25,617 bases of DNA, from NCBI GenBank assembly GCA_910588125.1, contig CAJUPI010000046.1:1-25617 (forward strand), in the 5' to 3' direction. Below, in pieces: positions 15,843 through 24,153 of the stretch (positions are counted from its first letter, which is position 1; each line of letters starts with the position of its first letter). The notes beneath the pieces were generated by a model. The model saw only the letters and a program-made list of their open reading frames with translations. It had not been told where the DNA came from and made no database searches. Both the position numbers and the translations under genes were made by a program. This DNA comes from an uncultured Lachnospiraceae bacterium. Lineage in GTDB: Bacteria > Bacillota > Clostridia > Lachnospirales > Lachnospiraceae.

Positions 15843-16886
15843 ATGATTAAAGCAGGTATTATCGGAGCGACAGGTTATGCGGGAGCAGAGCTGGTACGGC
15901 TTTTGCTACAGCGTGAAGATGTGGAGATTGTCTGGTATGGTTCACGGAGCTATGTGGGTGAGGATTTCGCTTCTATTTACAGGAATATGGCGCATGTGCT
16001 GGAGAATGAGCCTTGCAGGGATGATGATATGGCAAAGCTGGCAGAGCTGGCAGATGTGATCTTTACGGCAACGCCGCAGGGATTTTGTGCATCTCAGGTA
16101 ACTGAGGAGATTTTGTCAAAAACAAAGATCATTGATCTGAGTGCAGATTTTCGGATCAAGGATGTGGAGACTTACCAACAGTGGTACAAGCTTCTGCATC
16201 CGGCTCCTCAGTTTATTGGCGAGGCGGTCTACGGGCTGCCGGAGGTGAATCGGGAGAAGATCCGGGCGGCAAGGCTGATTGCGAATCCGGGATGTTATCC
16301 CACCTGTTCATTTTTGACGCTTTATCCGATGGTAAAAGAGGGACTAATCGATGCAGGAACGATTATTATCGATGCAAAATCGGGGACCTCGGGAGCAGGC
16401 AGGGGCGCTAAGGTGCCCAGCCTGTATTGTGAAGTGAATGAAAGCATGAAGCCTTACGGGGTGGCGAGCCACCGCCATACACCGGAGATCGAGGAGCAGC
16501 TTTCTTATGCGGCGGGAAAACCGGTGGTAATCAGCTTTACGCCTCATCTGGTGCCGATGAACCGGGGAATCCTGGTGACGGCTTATGCGGCGTTGACAAG
16601 GCCGGTGACAGCAGAAGAAGTGAAAGCTGTTTATGATCAGTATTATGGTGAAGAATATTTTGTGAGAGTGATGAAACCAGGGATGGTGCCTCAGACCCGC
16701 TGGGTAGAGGGCAGCAATTTTGCAGATATTGCGTTTCAGATTGATACGCGCACCAATCGTCTGGTGATGATGGGCGCTATCGACAATATGGTGAAGGGGG
16801 CTGCCGGACAGGCCATCCAAAATATGAATTTGATGTTTGGGCTGCCGGAAAATACGGGGCTGAAGCAGATAGCAGTATTTCCGTGA
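15843..16886 (+). CDS. argC: N-acetyl-gamma-glutamyl-phosphate reductase
   Basis: NADPH-dependent reduction of N-acetylglutamyl phosphate to the semialdehyde, third step of ornithine synthesis. The 347-residue product has GATGYAGAE (8-16) for NADP binding and NPGCYPT with the catalytic Cys near residue 150. Length and motifs fit type 1 ArgC. An in-frame ATG at 15780 would add 21 unrelated residues; the ATG at 15843 follows GGGAGAGGA and begins MIKAGIIGATGYAG. First gene of the argC-GNAT-argJ-argB-argD cluster. Confidence 0.97.
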   Translation: MIKAGIIGATGYAGAELVRLLLQREDVEIVWYGSRSYVGEDFASIYRNMAHVLENEPCRDDDMAKLAELADVIFTATPQGFCASQVTEEILSKTKIIDLSADFRIKDVETYQQWYKLLHPAPQFIGEAVYGLPEVNREKIRAARLIANPGCYPTCSFLTLYPMVKEGLIDAGTIIIDAKSGTSGAGRGAKVPSLYCEVNESMKPYGVASHRHTPEIEEQLSYAAGKPVVISFTPHLVPMNRGILVTAYAALTRPVTAEEVKAVYDQYYGEEYFVRVMKPGMVPQTRWVEGSNFADIAFQIDTRTNRLVMMGAIDNMVKGAAGQAIQNMNLMFGLPENTGLKQIAVFP

Positions 16887-16911
16887 TATGTGAAAACGGC
16901 TGCTGTCCCGG

Positions 16912-16969
16912 GGCTGCCGTCTGATGAATGACAGCGTGGGACGGCCCACCGGAATGAAGGATGGCAGCC
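16912..16969 (+). other. Intercistronic hairpin between argC and the GNAT gene
   Basis: GGCTGCC (16912-16918) pairs with GGCAGCC (16963-16969), extended by G-T pairs. An inner dyad GTGGG/CCCAC lies between them. There is no T tract, so it is more likely an mRNA processing or stability structure than a terminator. Confidence 0.4.
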
Positions 16970-17012
16970 GGGAAGACGATCAAATAGAACGAAGGAGGAG
17001 CAAAAAGAAGCG

Positions 17013-17477
17013 ATGGGCGGAACCATGAGCGTAATCGTCCGGGAGATGACAATGGATGATTATGAGAACGTTTATGCATTGTGGATTGGCATTCAGGGCT
17101 TTGGCATTCGGTCTATTGATGATTCCAGGGAGGGTGTGGAACGCTTTTTAAGACGGAATCCCACAACCAGCGTGGTGGCAGAGCAGAATGGCAGAATTGT
17201 GGGAGCAATTCTTTGCGGCCATGACGGGAGAAGGGGATGCTTTTACCATGTATGTGTGGCTAAGGACTACCGAAAGCATGGGGTTGGGCATCGGATGGCA
17301 CAGCATTGTATGCGGGCACTGATGGCAGAAGGGATCAATAAGGTGAGCCTGATTGCTTTCAAGAGCAATGAGGTGGGAAATGCGTTCTGGCAGGGCGTGG
17401 GATGGACGAAGCGGGACGATATCAATTATTATGATTATACATTGAATGAAAAGAATGTGACAGATTTTGTAAAGTAG
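17013..17477 (+). CDS. GNAT-family N-acetyltransferase
   Basis: A 154-residue GNAT enzyme. The acetyl-CoA site is V-x-K-D-Y-R-K-H-G-V-G-H (the R/Q-x-x-G-x-G/A loop), preceded by the beta4 strand GCFYHVCV and followed by IAFKSNEVGNAFWQGVGW. The acceptor substrate is unknown. Its overall pattern resembles E. coli YpeA-type proteins. It lies inside the arginine operon between argC and argJ, 126 bases after argC and 39 before argJ, so a role linked to arginine or acetyl-glutamate is possible, for example as a short-form N-acetylglutamate synthase. That is an inference from position only. GAAGGAGGAG lies 12 bases before the chosen ATG; a second ATG at 17025 is possible. Confidence 0.88.
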   Translation: MGGTMSVIVREMTMDDYENVYALWIGIQGFGIRSIDDSREGVERFLRRNPTTSVVAEQNGRIVGAILCGHDGRRGCFYHVCVAKDYRKHGVGHRMAQHCMRALMAEGINKVSLIAFKSNEVGNAFWQGVGWTKRDDINYYDYTLNEKNVTDFVK

Positions 17478-17516
17478 GAACGCGTACAGGAAAGAAAGCG
17501 AAAGAGGAGAGCATAT

Positions 17517-18740
17517 ATGAAGAGAATTGCGGGCGGTGTGACAGCGGCAGCAGGATTTCAGGCGGCATCGGTGGCTGCCGGGATTAAATACAAGGATCGA
17601 ATGGACATGGCCATGGTTTTCAGCAAGACGCCATGCCGTGCAGCGGGGACATTTACTACAAATATTGTGAAGGCGGCGCCGGTGAAATGGGATCAAAAGA
17701 TTGTGAGGGAGTCGGCCTTTGTCCAGGCAATAGTGGTAAATGCGGGGATTGCCAATGCGTGTACCGGTGAGGAAGGATATGGATATTGTAAGGAGACGGC
17801 CCGGGCGGCTTCGGCAGCGCTGGGAGTGCCGGAGGACGGGGTGCTGGTGGCCTCTACCGGAGTGATCGGAATGCAGCTGCCCATAGATCGAATTCGGGCA
17901 GGTGTGGAAAAAATGGCGTCACAGCTGGCTGGCGGGCCGGCAAGCGGCACGGCAGCTGCCCAGGCGATCATGACCACAGATACAAAAAAGAAGGAAGTGG
18001 CGGTACAGGTGGAGATCGGCAAAAAACAGGTGACAATAGGCGGCATGTGTAAAGGATCCGGAATGATTCATCCGAATATGTGCACCATGCTTGCTTTTGT
18101 GACTACGGATGCGGCGATCTCGAAGGAGCTTTTACAGGAGGCGCTGAGCGAGGATATTAAGGATACTTATAATATGATCTCAGTAGACGGAGATACTTCT
18201 ACGAACGATACGGTACTGCTGCTGGCCAACGGCATGGCAAAAAATCCAGAGATCACAGAGAAAAATGAGGATTACCAGACATTTTGCAAAGCCTTGCATG
18301 AGGTGAATGAGACTCTGGCAAAAAAGATGGCAGGAGATGGCGAGGGCTGCACTGCGCTTTTTGAGGTGAAGGTGGTGGGAGCTGAAAGCAAGGACCAGGC
18401 GGTCACCTTATCAAAGTCGATCATTACTTCAAACCTGACCAAAGCGGCGATTTTTGGCCATGATGCCAACTGGGGACGGATTCTCTGTGCGATGGGATAT
18501 TCCGGAGCGCAGTTTGATCCGGAAAAGGTAGATCTGTTTTTTGAGAGTAAGGCAGGAAAGTTGCAGATCATTGAAGACGGAGTGGCGCTTCCTTACAGTG
18601 AGGAAGAGGCAACGAGGATTCTCTCAGAACCGGAGGTAACGGCTGTGGCAGATATAAAGATGGGAGAAGCGTCTGCCACGGCCTGGGGGTGTGATCTAAC
18701 TTTTGATTATGTGAAAATTAATGCGGATTATCGCTCTTGA
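17517..18740 (+). CDS. argJ: ArgJ, glutamate N-acetyltransferase / amino-acid acetyltransferase
   Basis: Transfers the acetyl group from N-acetylornithine to glutamate (recycling) and in bifunctional forms also makes N-acetylglutamate from acetyl-CoA. The 407-residue precursor is normal in length. Conserved parts: KGSGMIHPNM-CT-MLAF (179-193) with the autocleavage Thr190, STNDTVLLLANG in the beta chain, GHDANWGRI and the C-terminal DYVKINADYR. ArgJ cleaves itself before this Thr to form the alpha/beta heterotetramer. The residue before Thr is Cys189 here rather than the usual Ala. Whether it is mono- or bifunctional cannot be read from sequence; no argA is in the window. It starts after GAAAGAGGAG. 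Confidence 0.96.
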   Translation: MKRIAGGVTAAAGFQAASVAAGIKYKDRMDMAMVFSKTPCRAAGTFTTNIVKAAPVKWDQKIVRESAFVQAIVVNAGIANACTGEEGYGYCKETARAASAALGVPEDGVLVASTGVIGMQLPIDRIRAGVEKMASQLAGGPASGTAAAQAIMTTDTKKKEVAVQVEIGKKQVTIGGMCKGSGMIHPNMCTMLAFVTTDAAISKELLQEALSEDIKDTYNMISVDGDTSTNDTVLLLANGMAKNPEITEKNEDYQTFCKALHEVNETLAKKMAGDGEGCTALFEVKVVGAESKDQAVTLSKSIITSNLTKAAIFGHDANWGRILCAMGYSGAQFDPEKVDLFFESKAGKLQIIEDGVALPYSEEEATRILSEPEVTAVADIKMGEASATAWGCDLTFDYVKINADYRS

Positions 18741-18758
18741 AAGCGGAGGAAGACAGAG

Positions 18759-19658
18759 ATGGAAATGGATCAGAATATTATGCAGAAGGCGGAGGTGCTG
18801 ATCGAGGCGCTTCCGTATATTCAACGGTTTAACCGCAAGATTATCGTGGTAAAATATGGCGGCAGCGCCATGGTGGACGAAGAGTTGAAGCATCATGTGA
18901 TTCAGGATGTGGTACTTTTAAAACTGGTAGGGTTTAAGCCAATCATTGTCCATGGAGGGGGCAAGGAGATCAGCAAATGGGTTGGCAAGGTGGGCATGGA
19001 ACCGCATTTTGTCAATGGACTGCGGGTGACGGACGAACCGACGATGGAGATTGCCGAGATGGTCCTCAACAAAGTGAATAAAAGCCTGGTACAGCTGGTC
19101 AATGAACTGGGAGTAAAGGCGGTGGGAATCAGTGGTAAGGATGGGATGCTGCTGAAATGTCAAAAGAAGTACTCGGGCGGGGAAGATATCGGTTTTGTGG
19201 GAGAAATCACAGAGGTAAATCCCAAAATAATCTATGATTTGCTGGAAAAGGATTTCCTGCCGATCATCTGTCCGATTGGATTTGATGAGAGCTTTTTGAG
19301 CTACAATATCAATGCCGATGATGCGGCCTGTGCGATTGCCCGGTCTGTGAACGCAGAGAAGCTGGCGTTTTTGACAGATGTAGAAGGGGTTTACCGGGAC
19401 TTTGAGGATAAGAATTCGCTGATTTCAGAGATTACGGTGGAAGAGGCTCAGGCATTTGTCGACGGCGGCAGCCTGGGCGGAGGAATGCTGCCAAAGCTGC
19501 AAAACTGTATTGATGCGATTCAAAACGGGGTAAACCGGGTGCACATCCTAGACGGGAGGATCTCCCATTGCCTGCTGCTGGAGATTTTTACGAATAAGGG
19601 AATCGGAACAGCAATTCTGCGGGACGAAGATGAGAGGTATTATCGCCCCGGGGAGTAA
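18759..19658 (+). CDS. argB: Acetylglutamate kinase
   Basis: Phosphorylates N-acetylglutamate with ATP, the second step of the pathway. The 299-residue protein has KYGGSAM (about 31-37), VHGGGKEI (about 63-70), FLTDVEGVY and GGGMLPKL near the end. The N-terminal stretch of about 25 residues before the first strand (QKAEVLIEALPYIQRFNRK) corresponds to the N-helix found in hexameric, arginine-inhibited kinases. This suggests the feedback-controlled form, as expected when ArgJ recycles acetyl groups. GGAGG lies about nine bases before the start; 18 bases separate it from argJ. Confidence 0.97.
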   Translation: MEMDQNIMQKAEVLIEALPYIQRFNRKIIVVKYGGSAMVDEELKHHVIQDVVLLKLVGFKPIIVHGGGKEISKWVGKVGMEPHFVNGLRVTDEPTMEIAEMVLNKVNKSLVQLVNELGVKAVGISGKDGMLLKCQKKYSGGEDIGFVGEITEVNPKIIYDLLEKDFLPIICPIGFDESFLSYNINADDAACAIARSVNAEKLAFLTDVEGVYRDFEDKNSLISEITVEEAQAFVDGGSLGGGMLPKLQNCIDAIQNGVNRVHILDGRISHCLLLEIFTNKGIGTAILRDEDERYYRPGE

Positions 19659-19725
19659 GAGAAGCAGATAAATATCATAGCAGTGCAGGATAACAAAGCT
19701 GCCAAAAATCAGCAGGAGGAAGAAT

Positions 19726-20928
19726 ATGGAGAAACAGCAATATATCGATCGGGCGGAACAGGCATTTTATAAAGTATATAACCGGTTTCCCGTGGTATTT
19801 GACCATGGGGAAGGCGTGTGTTTGTATGATACAGACGGGCAGGAATATCTGGATTTTGGAGCAGGAATAGCCGTCATGGGATTGGGATATAGCTGTGAAG
19901 GGCTGAAGGAGACCATGAAGGCACAGGTGGATAAGCTCTGCCATATTTCTAATCTGTTTTATAATGTCCCTTCTATTGAAGCAGGGGAGAAGCTTTTGAA
20001 GGTATCTGGTATGGAGAAGGTGTTTTTTACCAACAGCGGCGCGGAGGCAATGGAAGGGCTTTTAAAAATTGCCAAGCGTTATGCCTTCAACAAGGGTATG
20101 GCGCCGGATTATGAGATTATTGCAATGAAGCATTCTTTTCATGGAAGGACTTTAGGCGCACTGTCAGTGACAGGGAATGACCATTATCAGGAGCCATTTG
20201 CCCCGTTGGTCCCGGGAATCCGGTTTGCCACATTTAATGATTTGGACAGTGTGAGGGCAGTGTGGAGTGAGAAAACCTGCGCGGTTATCATGGAGACGAT
20301 CCAGGGAGAAGGGGGGATTTATCCGGCCACGAAGGAATTTCTCACAGGGGTGAGGAATCTGTGTGATGAACATGATGCCCTGCTTTTCCTGGATGAGATC
20401 CAGTGCGGGATGGGGCGGAGCGGCGACATGTTTGCCTGGCAGGGATATGATGTGAAGCCGGATGGCATGTCTGTGGCAAAAGCATTGGGAAACGGGGTCC
20501 CGGTGGGGGCATTTTTAGCCTGTGGCAAGGCGGCATCGGCAATCGTTCCGGGAGATCATGGGACTACTTATGGAGGAAATCCTTTTGTATGTGCGGCGGC
20601 ATCTAAGGTTCTGGATATATTTGAAGAGAAACGAATTGTGGAGCACGTAAGAGAAATCGGGGATTATCTGTGGCAAAGGCTGGATGAACTGGTATCTCAG
20701 TATGACTGTGTCAAGGACCATCGGGGAAGAGGGCTGATTCAGGGGCTGGAATTTGCCGGGGCAGTGGCGCCTGTCGTGAACAATGCGCTTTTAGAGCAAA
20801 AACTGGTGCTGATCAGTGCAGGAAGTAATGTTATCCGGTTTGTGCCGCCGTTAGTGATTGAAAAAGAAGATGTGGATGAGATGGTGAAGAGGCTGAGAGC
20901 GGCTATTGAAGAGGGGATGCAATTATAA
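19726..20928 (+). CDS. argD: Acetylornithine aminotransferase
   Basis: PLP-dependent transamination of N-acetylglutamate semialdehyde with glutamate to give N-acetylornithine. The 400-residue class III aminotransferase shows NSGAEAMEG (PLP phosphate), HSFHGRTLGALS, LDEIQCGMGRSG with the PLP-ring Asp, and SVAKALGNGVPVGAF with the Schiff-base Lys. AGGAGG precedes the ATG. It is the last gene of the arg cluster; the family 1 copy C hairpin follows 13 bases after the stop and may end the transcript. argF and argH, needed to complete arginine synthesis with argG, are not in the window. Confidence 0.96.
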   Translation: MEKQQYIDRAEQAFYKVYNRFPVVFDHGEGVCLYDTDGQEYLDFGAGIAVMGLGYSCEGLKETMKAQVDKLCHISNLFYNVPSIEAGEKLLKVSGMEKVFFTNSGAEAMEGLLKIAKRYAFNKGMAPDYEIIAMKHSFHGRTLGALSVTGNDHYQEPFAPLVPGIRFATFNDLDSVRAVWSEKTCAVIMETIQGEGGIYPATKEFLTGVRNLCDEHDALLFLDEIQCGMGRSGDMFAWQGYDVKPDGMSVAKALGNGVPVGAFLACGKAASAIVPGDHGTTYGGNPFVCAAASKVLDIFEEKRIVEHVREIGDYLWQRLDELVSQYDCVKDHRGRGLIQGLEFAGAVAPVVNNALLEQKLVLISAGSNVIRFVPPLVIEKEDVDEMVKRLRAAIEEGMQL

Positions 20929-20941
20929 GTAGGGCGACGAT

Positions 20942-21200
20942 AGGTACGCCCTGAAGGAAGGAGCGGGTCTTGTCTGCCTGTCAGGATTTTTTCTCGTTTC
21001 GGGATTAAGAAGCCCTAAAACCTTTGAATTTTGCGAAAAACGAAATGAAAATGCCCAAACTCGCTTCGCTCAGACAGTGTGCATTTTCATTTCAACGTAA
21101 ATTTCAAAGGTTCAAGGGCTTCTAAATCCCTGCAAAAGTCAAAAATCCTGACAGGCAGACAAGACCCGCCTCTTCTTGCGCCTTCTTCCATGGCGTACCT
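20942..21200 (+). repeat. Family 1 large hairpin, copy C
   Basis: A near-palindrome of about 259 bases between the convergent ends of argD and the radical SAM gene. The tips are AGGTACGCC (20942-20950) and GGCGTACCT (21192-21200). GCGGGTCTTGTCTGCCTGTC and the following AGGATTTTT (20963-20991) are perfectly complementary to 21141-21169. GGGATTAAGAAGCCC pairs with GGGCTTCTAAATCCC, then CCTTTGAA with TTCAAAGG, then the CGAAATGAAAATG strand. The apex 21052-21088 is identical to copies A and B. Arm sequences differ from copy B while each copy still pairs with itself. The last roughly 90 bases before the next gene hold only a short tandem repeat (TGAGATAATTC). Confidence 0.9.
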
Positions 21201-21289
21201 TTTGAGATAATTCTGAGATAATTAAATGACATTGGTGCTTATGGCGGCTGATTTTTCATAAGGGGAATGATTCAGGAAGGGATCGCGGT

Positions 21290-22183
21290 TTAAACATCAA
21301 ACAGCCGCAGCTGTGTCATCTGGTACTTTTTCTGATAGGCAGGAATGATATCTTTCATGCGATAGAGAATGTTGAGGCGTTCGCATTCCTGGGAAAAGAT
21401 TTCCCACAAACGGGAGGCGTGGGGGCTGGAGCATTTGTATTGATAGCCGTACTGACGTCGGTAACGGTCAGATAGCCCCTGGCCGGGAAAAAGTTTTTCC
21501 AGCTTGGCGTAGTACCAGTCCCGTTGGTTATCCCGCAAGGTCATGCCAAAGGCGGCGTAGATGAAACGGGCGCCAGCTTCATGGGCATGGTGAATCAGAG
21601 AGAGAATATTTTGCTCGCTGTCTTCCAGCCAGGGGAGAACCGGCATCAACAGGATCCCGCTGAAAATTCCTGCCTGGCTGAGTGTATTAATCATAGCAAA
21701 GCGCTCGCTTGAGGGAGGTACGCCGGGTTCTATTTTTTTGCTTAAGGTGTCGTTGGCAGTGGTAATGGTGACTTTGCACAGGACGGGGGAGTGCTCTTTT
21801 ATGGTTTGAAGGATGTCGAGATCCCGGAGCAGCAGAGTGCTTTTGGTGGCGATGGCAACACCGAAGTCAAAGGCATCGATCAGCTCTAGTGCATGCTGGG
21901 TCAAAAGAAGTTCTTTTTCAAATGGGTTATAGGGATCGCTCATGGATCCGGTTCCGACAACGCCGGATCGGACTTTGCGCCGCAGATCGTTGCGGATGAT
22001 GAGCAGGGCATTTTCCTTGGCCCGTACCTGGTCAAAGTCTTTGATCTGGTAGCAGCTGGACCGGCTGTCACAATAGATGCAGCCATGGCAGCATCCGCGG
22101 TAAATGTTCATATTATAATCGATGCCGAACCATTCCCGGCTTTTGGTGGCAGTGACGATGGTTTTTGCTGGAATGTATTCCAT
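21290..22183 (-). CDS. SPL-family radical SAM protein
   Basis: A 297-residue radical SAM enzyme with the iron-sulfur cluster motif C31-x3-C35-x2-C38 (GCCHGCIYC). The surrounding RGC-HGCIYCDSRSS and GTGSMSDPYNPFE segments fit the spore-photolyase-like SPL group (COG1533). Members of this group lacking spore photolyase features mostly have unknown substrates. The start at 22183 (complement) begins MEYIPAKTIVTATKS behind AAGGAG; an upstream ATG at 22222 would add 13 residues and has no binding site. It has its own promoter, divergent from nusB, with about 100 bases of untranslated leader. Confidence 0.9.
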   Translation of the reverse strand: MEYIPAKTIVTATKSREWFGIDYNMNIYRGCCHGCIYCDSRSSCYQIKDFDQVRAKENALLIIRNDLRRKVRSGVVGTGSMSDPYNPFEKELLLTQHALELIDAFDFGVAIATKSTLLLRDLDILQTIKEHSPVLCKVTITTANDTLSKKIEPGVPPSSERFAMINTLSQAGIFSGILLMPVLPWLEDSEQNILSLIHHAHEAGARFIYAAFGMTLRDNQRDWYYAKLEKLFPGQGLSDRYRRQYGYQYKCSSPHASRLWEIFSQECERLNILYRMKDIIPAYQKKYQMTQLRLFDV

Positions 22184-22282
22184 GTGTGCTCCTTGGGAAG
22201 ATAAAAATAATAGCAGGCTCAAATGGCCAAGTAGGATATACTTTCATGTTGGTATATTCTTTCAGTGGACAAGGTTTTTATA

Positions 22283-22311
22283 ATTATAACAATGATAACG
22301 AGGAATGTAAA
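22283..22311 (-). promoter_or_regulatory. Promoter of the radical SAM gene
   Basis: On the minus strand: TTTACA (22311-22306), 17 bases, TATAAT (22288-22283). A near-consensus promoter about 100 bases before the start codon. Confidence 0.8.
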
Positions 22312-22413
22312 CAAAAATTATGTAACAGTGGCCTGCATTATGAATGGGACGTTACAAAAAAGTGGAAGTATATGGGGTTTCAAAGAAAAAATGAACTTAT
22401 TATCCACTAAGTA

Positions 22414-22442
22414 TTGTGATTCTTTGCAAAATATGCTAAGAT
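22414..22442 (+). promoter_or_regulatory. Promoter of nusB-xseA
   Basis: TTGTGA (22414-22419), 17 bases, TAAGAT (22437-22442) with TG at the extended -10 position. The ATG of nusB is 44 bases downstream. Between this and the divergent promoter I see nothing further. Confidence 0.65.
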
Positions 22443-22485
22443 AAAAAGCAAAATAATTATGTAGCTTTACCAGAAGGGGGATGCC

Positions 22486-22938
22486 ATGACCAGAAGAGAC
22501 ATGCGGGAACACTGCTTCAAGATGCTGTTTGGGACAAGCTTTTATCCGGCAGAAGAGGCAGCCACGCAGGCGGAGCGGTATTTTGATTCGCCGGAGGAGG
22601 ATGACGTTGCAGAAGACGGGGAACCGGTGATTATCCATCAGGTAGGGATGAAGGAGAAAGAACGCTCCTTTCTGACAGCGCGGGTAGAGAATATGGCAGC
22701 AAAAATTCCGGAACTGGATGAGCGGATTAATGAGGTGGCCCAGGGATGGAAGACCAGACGGATGGGGAAAGTGGAACTGACGATCCTGCGTCAGGCGTTG
22801 TATGAGATGCTGTATGACAGCGAGGTGCCGGAGAAAGTGGCGATCAATGAGGCAGTGGATCTGGCGAAAAAGTATGGCGGCAAGGATTCGCCGGCTTTTA
22901 TCAACGGTATTCTGGCAAAGCTGGTGACAGAAGAATAA
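22486..22938 (+). CDS. nusB: Transcription antitermination factor NusB
   Basis: RNA-binding factor acting with NusE (ribosomal protein S10) at boxA sequences, mainly in rRNA operons. The 150-residue helical protein ends in the NusB pattern LRQALYEMLYDSEVPEKVAINEAVDLAKKYGGKDSPAFINGIL. It is slightly longer than B. subtilis NusB because of an acidic insert around residues 36-55 (PEEDDVAEDGEP). AGAAGGGGG precedes the ATG. xseA begins one base after its stop, so the two are translationally close. Confidence 0.96.
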   Translation: MTRRDMREHCFKMLFGTSFYPAEEAATQAERYFDSPEEDDVAEDGEPVIIHQVGMKEKERSFLTARVENMAAKIPELDERINEVAQGWKTRRMGKVELTILRQALYEMLYDSEVPEKVAINEAVDLAKKYGGKDSPAFINGILAKLVTEE

Positions 22939-22939
22939 T

Positions 22940-24145
22940 ATGGCAAGTATTTATACGGTATCGCAGGTAAATTCTTATATTAAAAATATGTTTGCCCAGG
23001 ATTTTGCCCTCAGCCGTATCTCGGTGAGGGGGGAGATATCCAACTGCAAATATCATAGCTCAGGACATATCTATTTTACATTGAAGGATAAAGGGGGTAC
23101 GCTGGCGGCAGTCATGTTTGCCGGACAACGGCGGACCGGGCTGCGTTTTCAGATGCAGGAAGGGCAGCAGGTAGTGGTGAGCGGCGCGGTGGATGTCTAT
23201 GAGCGGGACGGCCGCTACCAGCTTTATGCCAGGCAGATTGAACTGGACGGCTTGGGCGGATTGTTTGAGCGGTTTTTGCTGCTGCGGGATGAATTGGAAG
23301 AGATGGGAATGTTTGCGCCGGAATACAAGCAGGAGATTCCCAAGTATGCCTGGCGGGTAGGGGTGGTAACGGCTTCTACCGGGGCCGCGATTCGCGATAT
23401 TATGAATATTGCTTCGCGCCGTAATCCTTACGTTCAGCTTATTCTTTATCCGGCGCTGGTGCAGGGCAGCGGGGCGGCGGCCAGCATCACAGCAGGGATT
23501 CGGACTCTCGATGAGATGGGACTGGATGTGCTGATAGTGGGCCGGGGCGGCGGTTCTATCGAGGATCTTTGGGCTTTTAATGAAGAAATGGTGGCCCGGG
23601 CGATCTTTGAATGCCGGACACCGGTGATCTCGGCAGTCGGCCATGAGACGGATGTGACGATTGCCGATTATGTGGCGGATTTGCGGGCGCCGACGCCATC
23701 GGCGGCGGCGGAGCTGGCGGTGTTTGACTATCGGCAGTTTGAGGAACGGCGGATATTGTACGAAAAAAATCTTGTCCGTTCTATGGGAAGAAGGATGGAA
23801 CGCCTGCGGTATCGGCTGCAGCAATATCAGATGCGGCTGCGTTTTCAGGATCCGGAGCGGCAGCTTCGGGAGAAGAAGCAGCAATTGCTGCATATTGAGG
23901 AACGGCTACGTGAGGTGATGGGACAGCGGCTGGAGGCAGCGAAACACCGGCTGGCGCTAACGAGCCAGCGTCTGCATGATTTGTCACCATTAGAGAGGAT
24001 CAGCAATGGTTTTGGGTTTGTGACCGACCGGGATGGCAGGCGGTTGGAAAGTGTAAGAAAAGTACAAGTTGGAGACATGGTAATGGTAAGGATCTCAGAC
24101 GGGAAAATGGCGGCGCAGGTAACAGAGGTTTCCGATCTGAGCTGA
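22940..24145 (+). CDS. xseA: Exodeoxyribonuclease VII large subunit
   Basis: Catalytic subunit of ExoVII, which degrades single-stranded DNA to oligonucleotides. The 401-residue protein has an N-terminal OB fold (VRGEISNCKYHSSGHIYFTL, about 29-48), a catalytic core with VGRGGGSIEDLWAFN and SAVGHETDVTIADYVADLRA (about 233-252), and a coiled-coil stretch of Arg/Gln/Glu-rich helices (about 265-350). Length is typical for Firmicutes. The small subunit gene xseB, usually directly downstream, is absent; the next gene is a regulator eight bases later. Confidence 0.96.
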   Translation: MASIYTVSQVNSYIKNMFAQDFALSRISVRGEISNCKYHSSGHIYFTLKDKGGTLAAVMFAGQRRTGLRFQMQEGQQVVVSGAVDVYERDGRYQLYARQIELDGLGGLFERFLLLRDELEEMGMFAPEYKQEIPKYAWRVGVVTASTGAAIRDIMNIASRRNPYVQLILYPALVQGSGAAASITAGIRTLDEMGLDVLIVGRGGGSIEDLWAFNEEMVARAIFECRTPVISAVGHETDVTIADYVADLRAPTPSAAAELAVFDYRQFEERRILYEKNLVRSMGRRMERLRYRLQQYQMRLRFQDPERQLREKKQQLLHIEERLREVMGQRLEAAKHRLALTSQRLHDLSPLERISNGFGFVTDRDGRRLESVRKVQVGDMVMVRISDGKMAAQVTEVSDLS

Positions 24146-24153
24146 AAGAGATA

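Noticed and set aside
16912..16969. Terminator between argC and the GNAT gene
   Set aside because: The hairpin has no T tract and the genes continue in the same direction, so termination is not supported.
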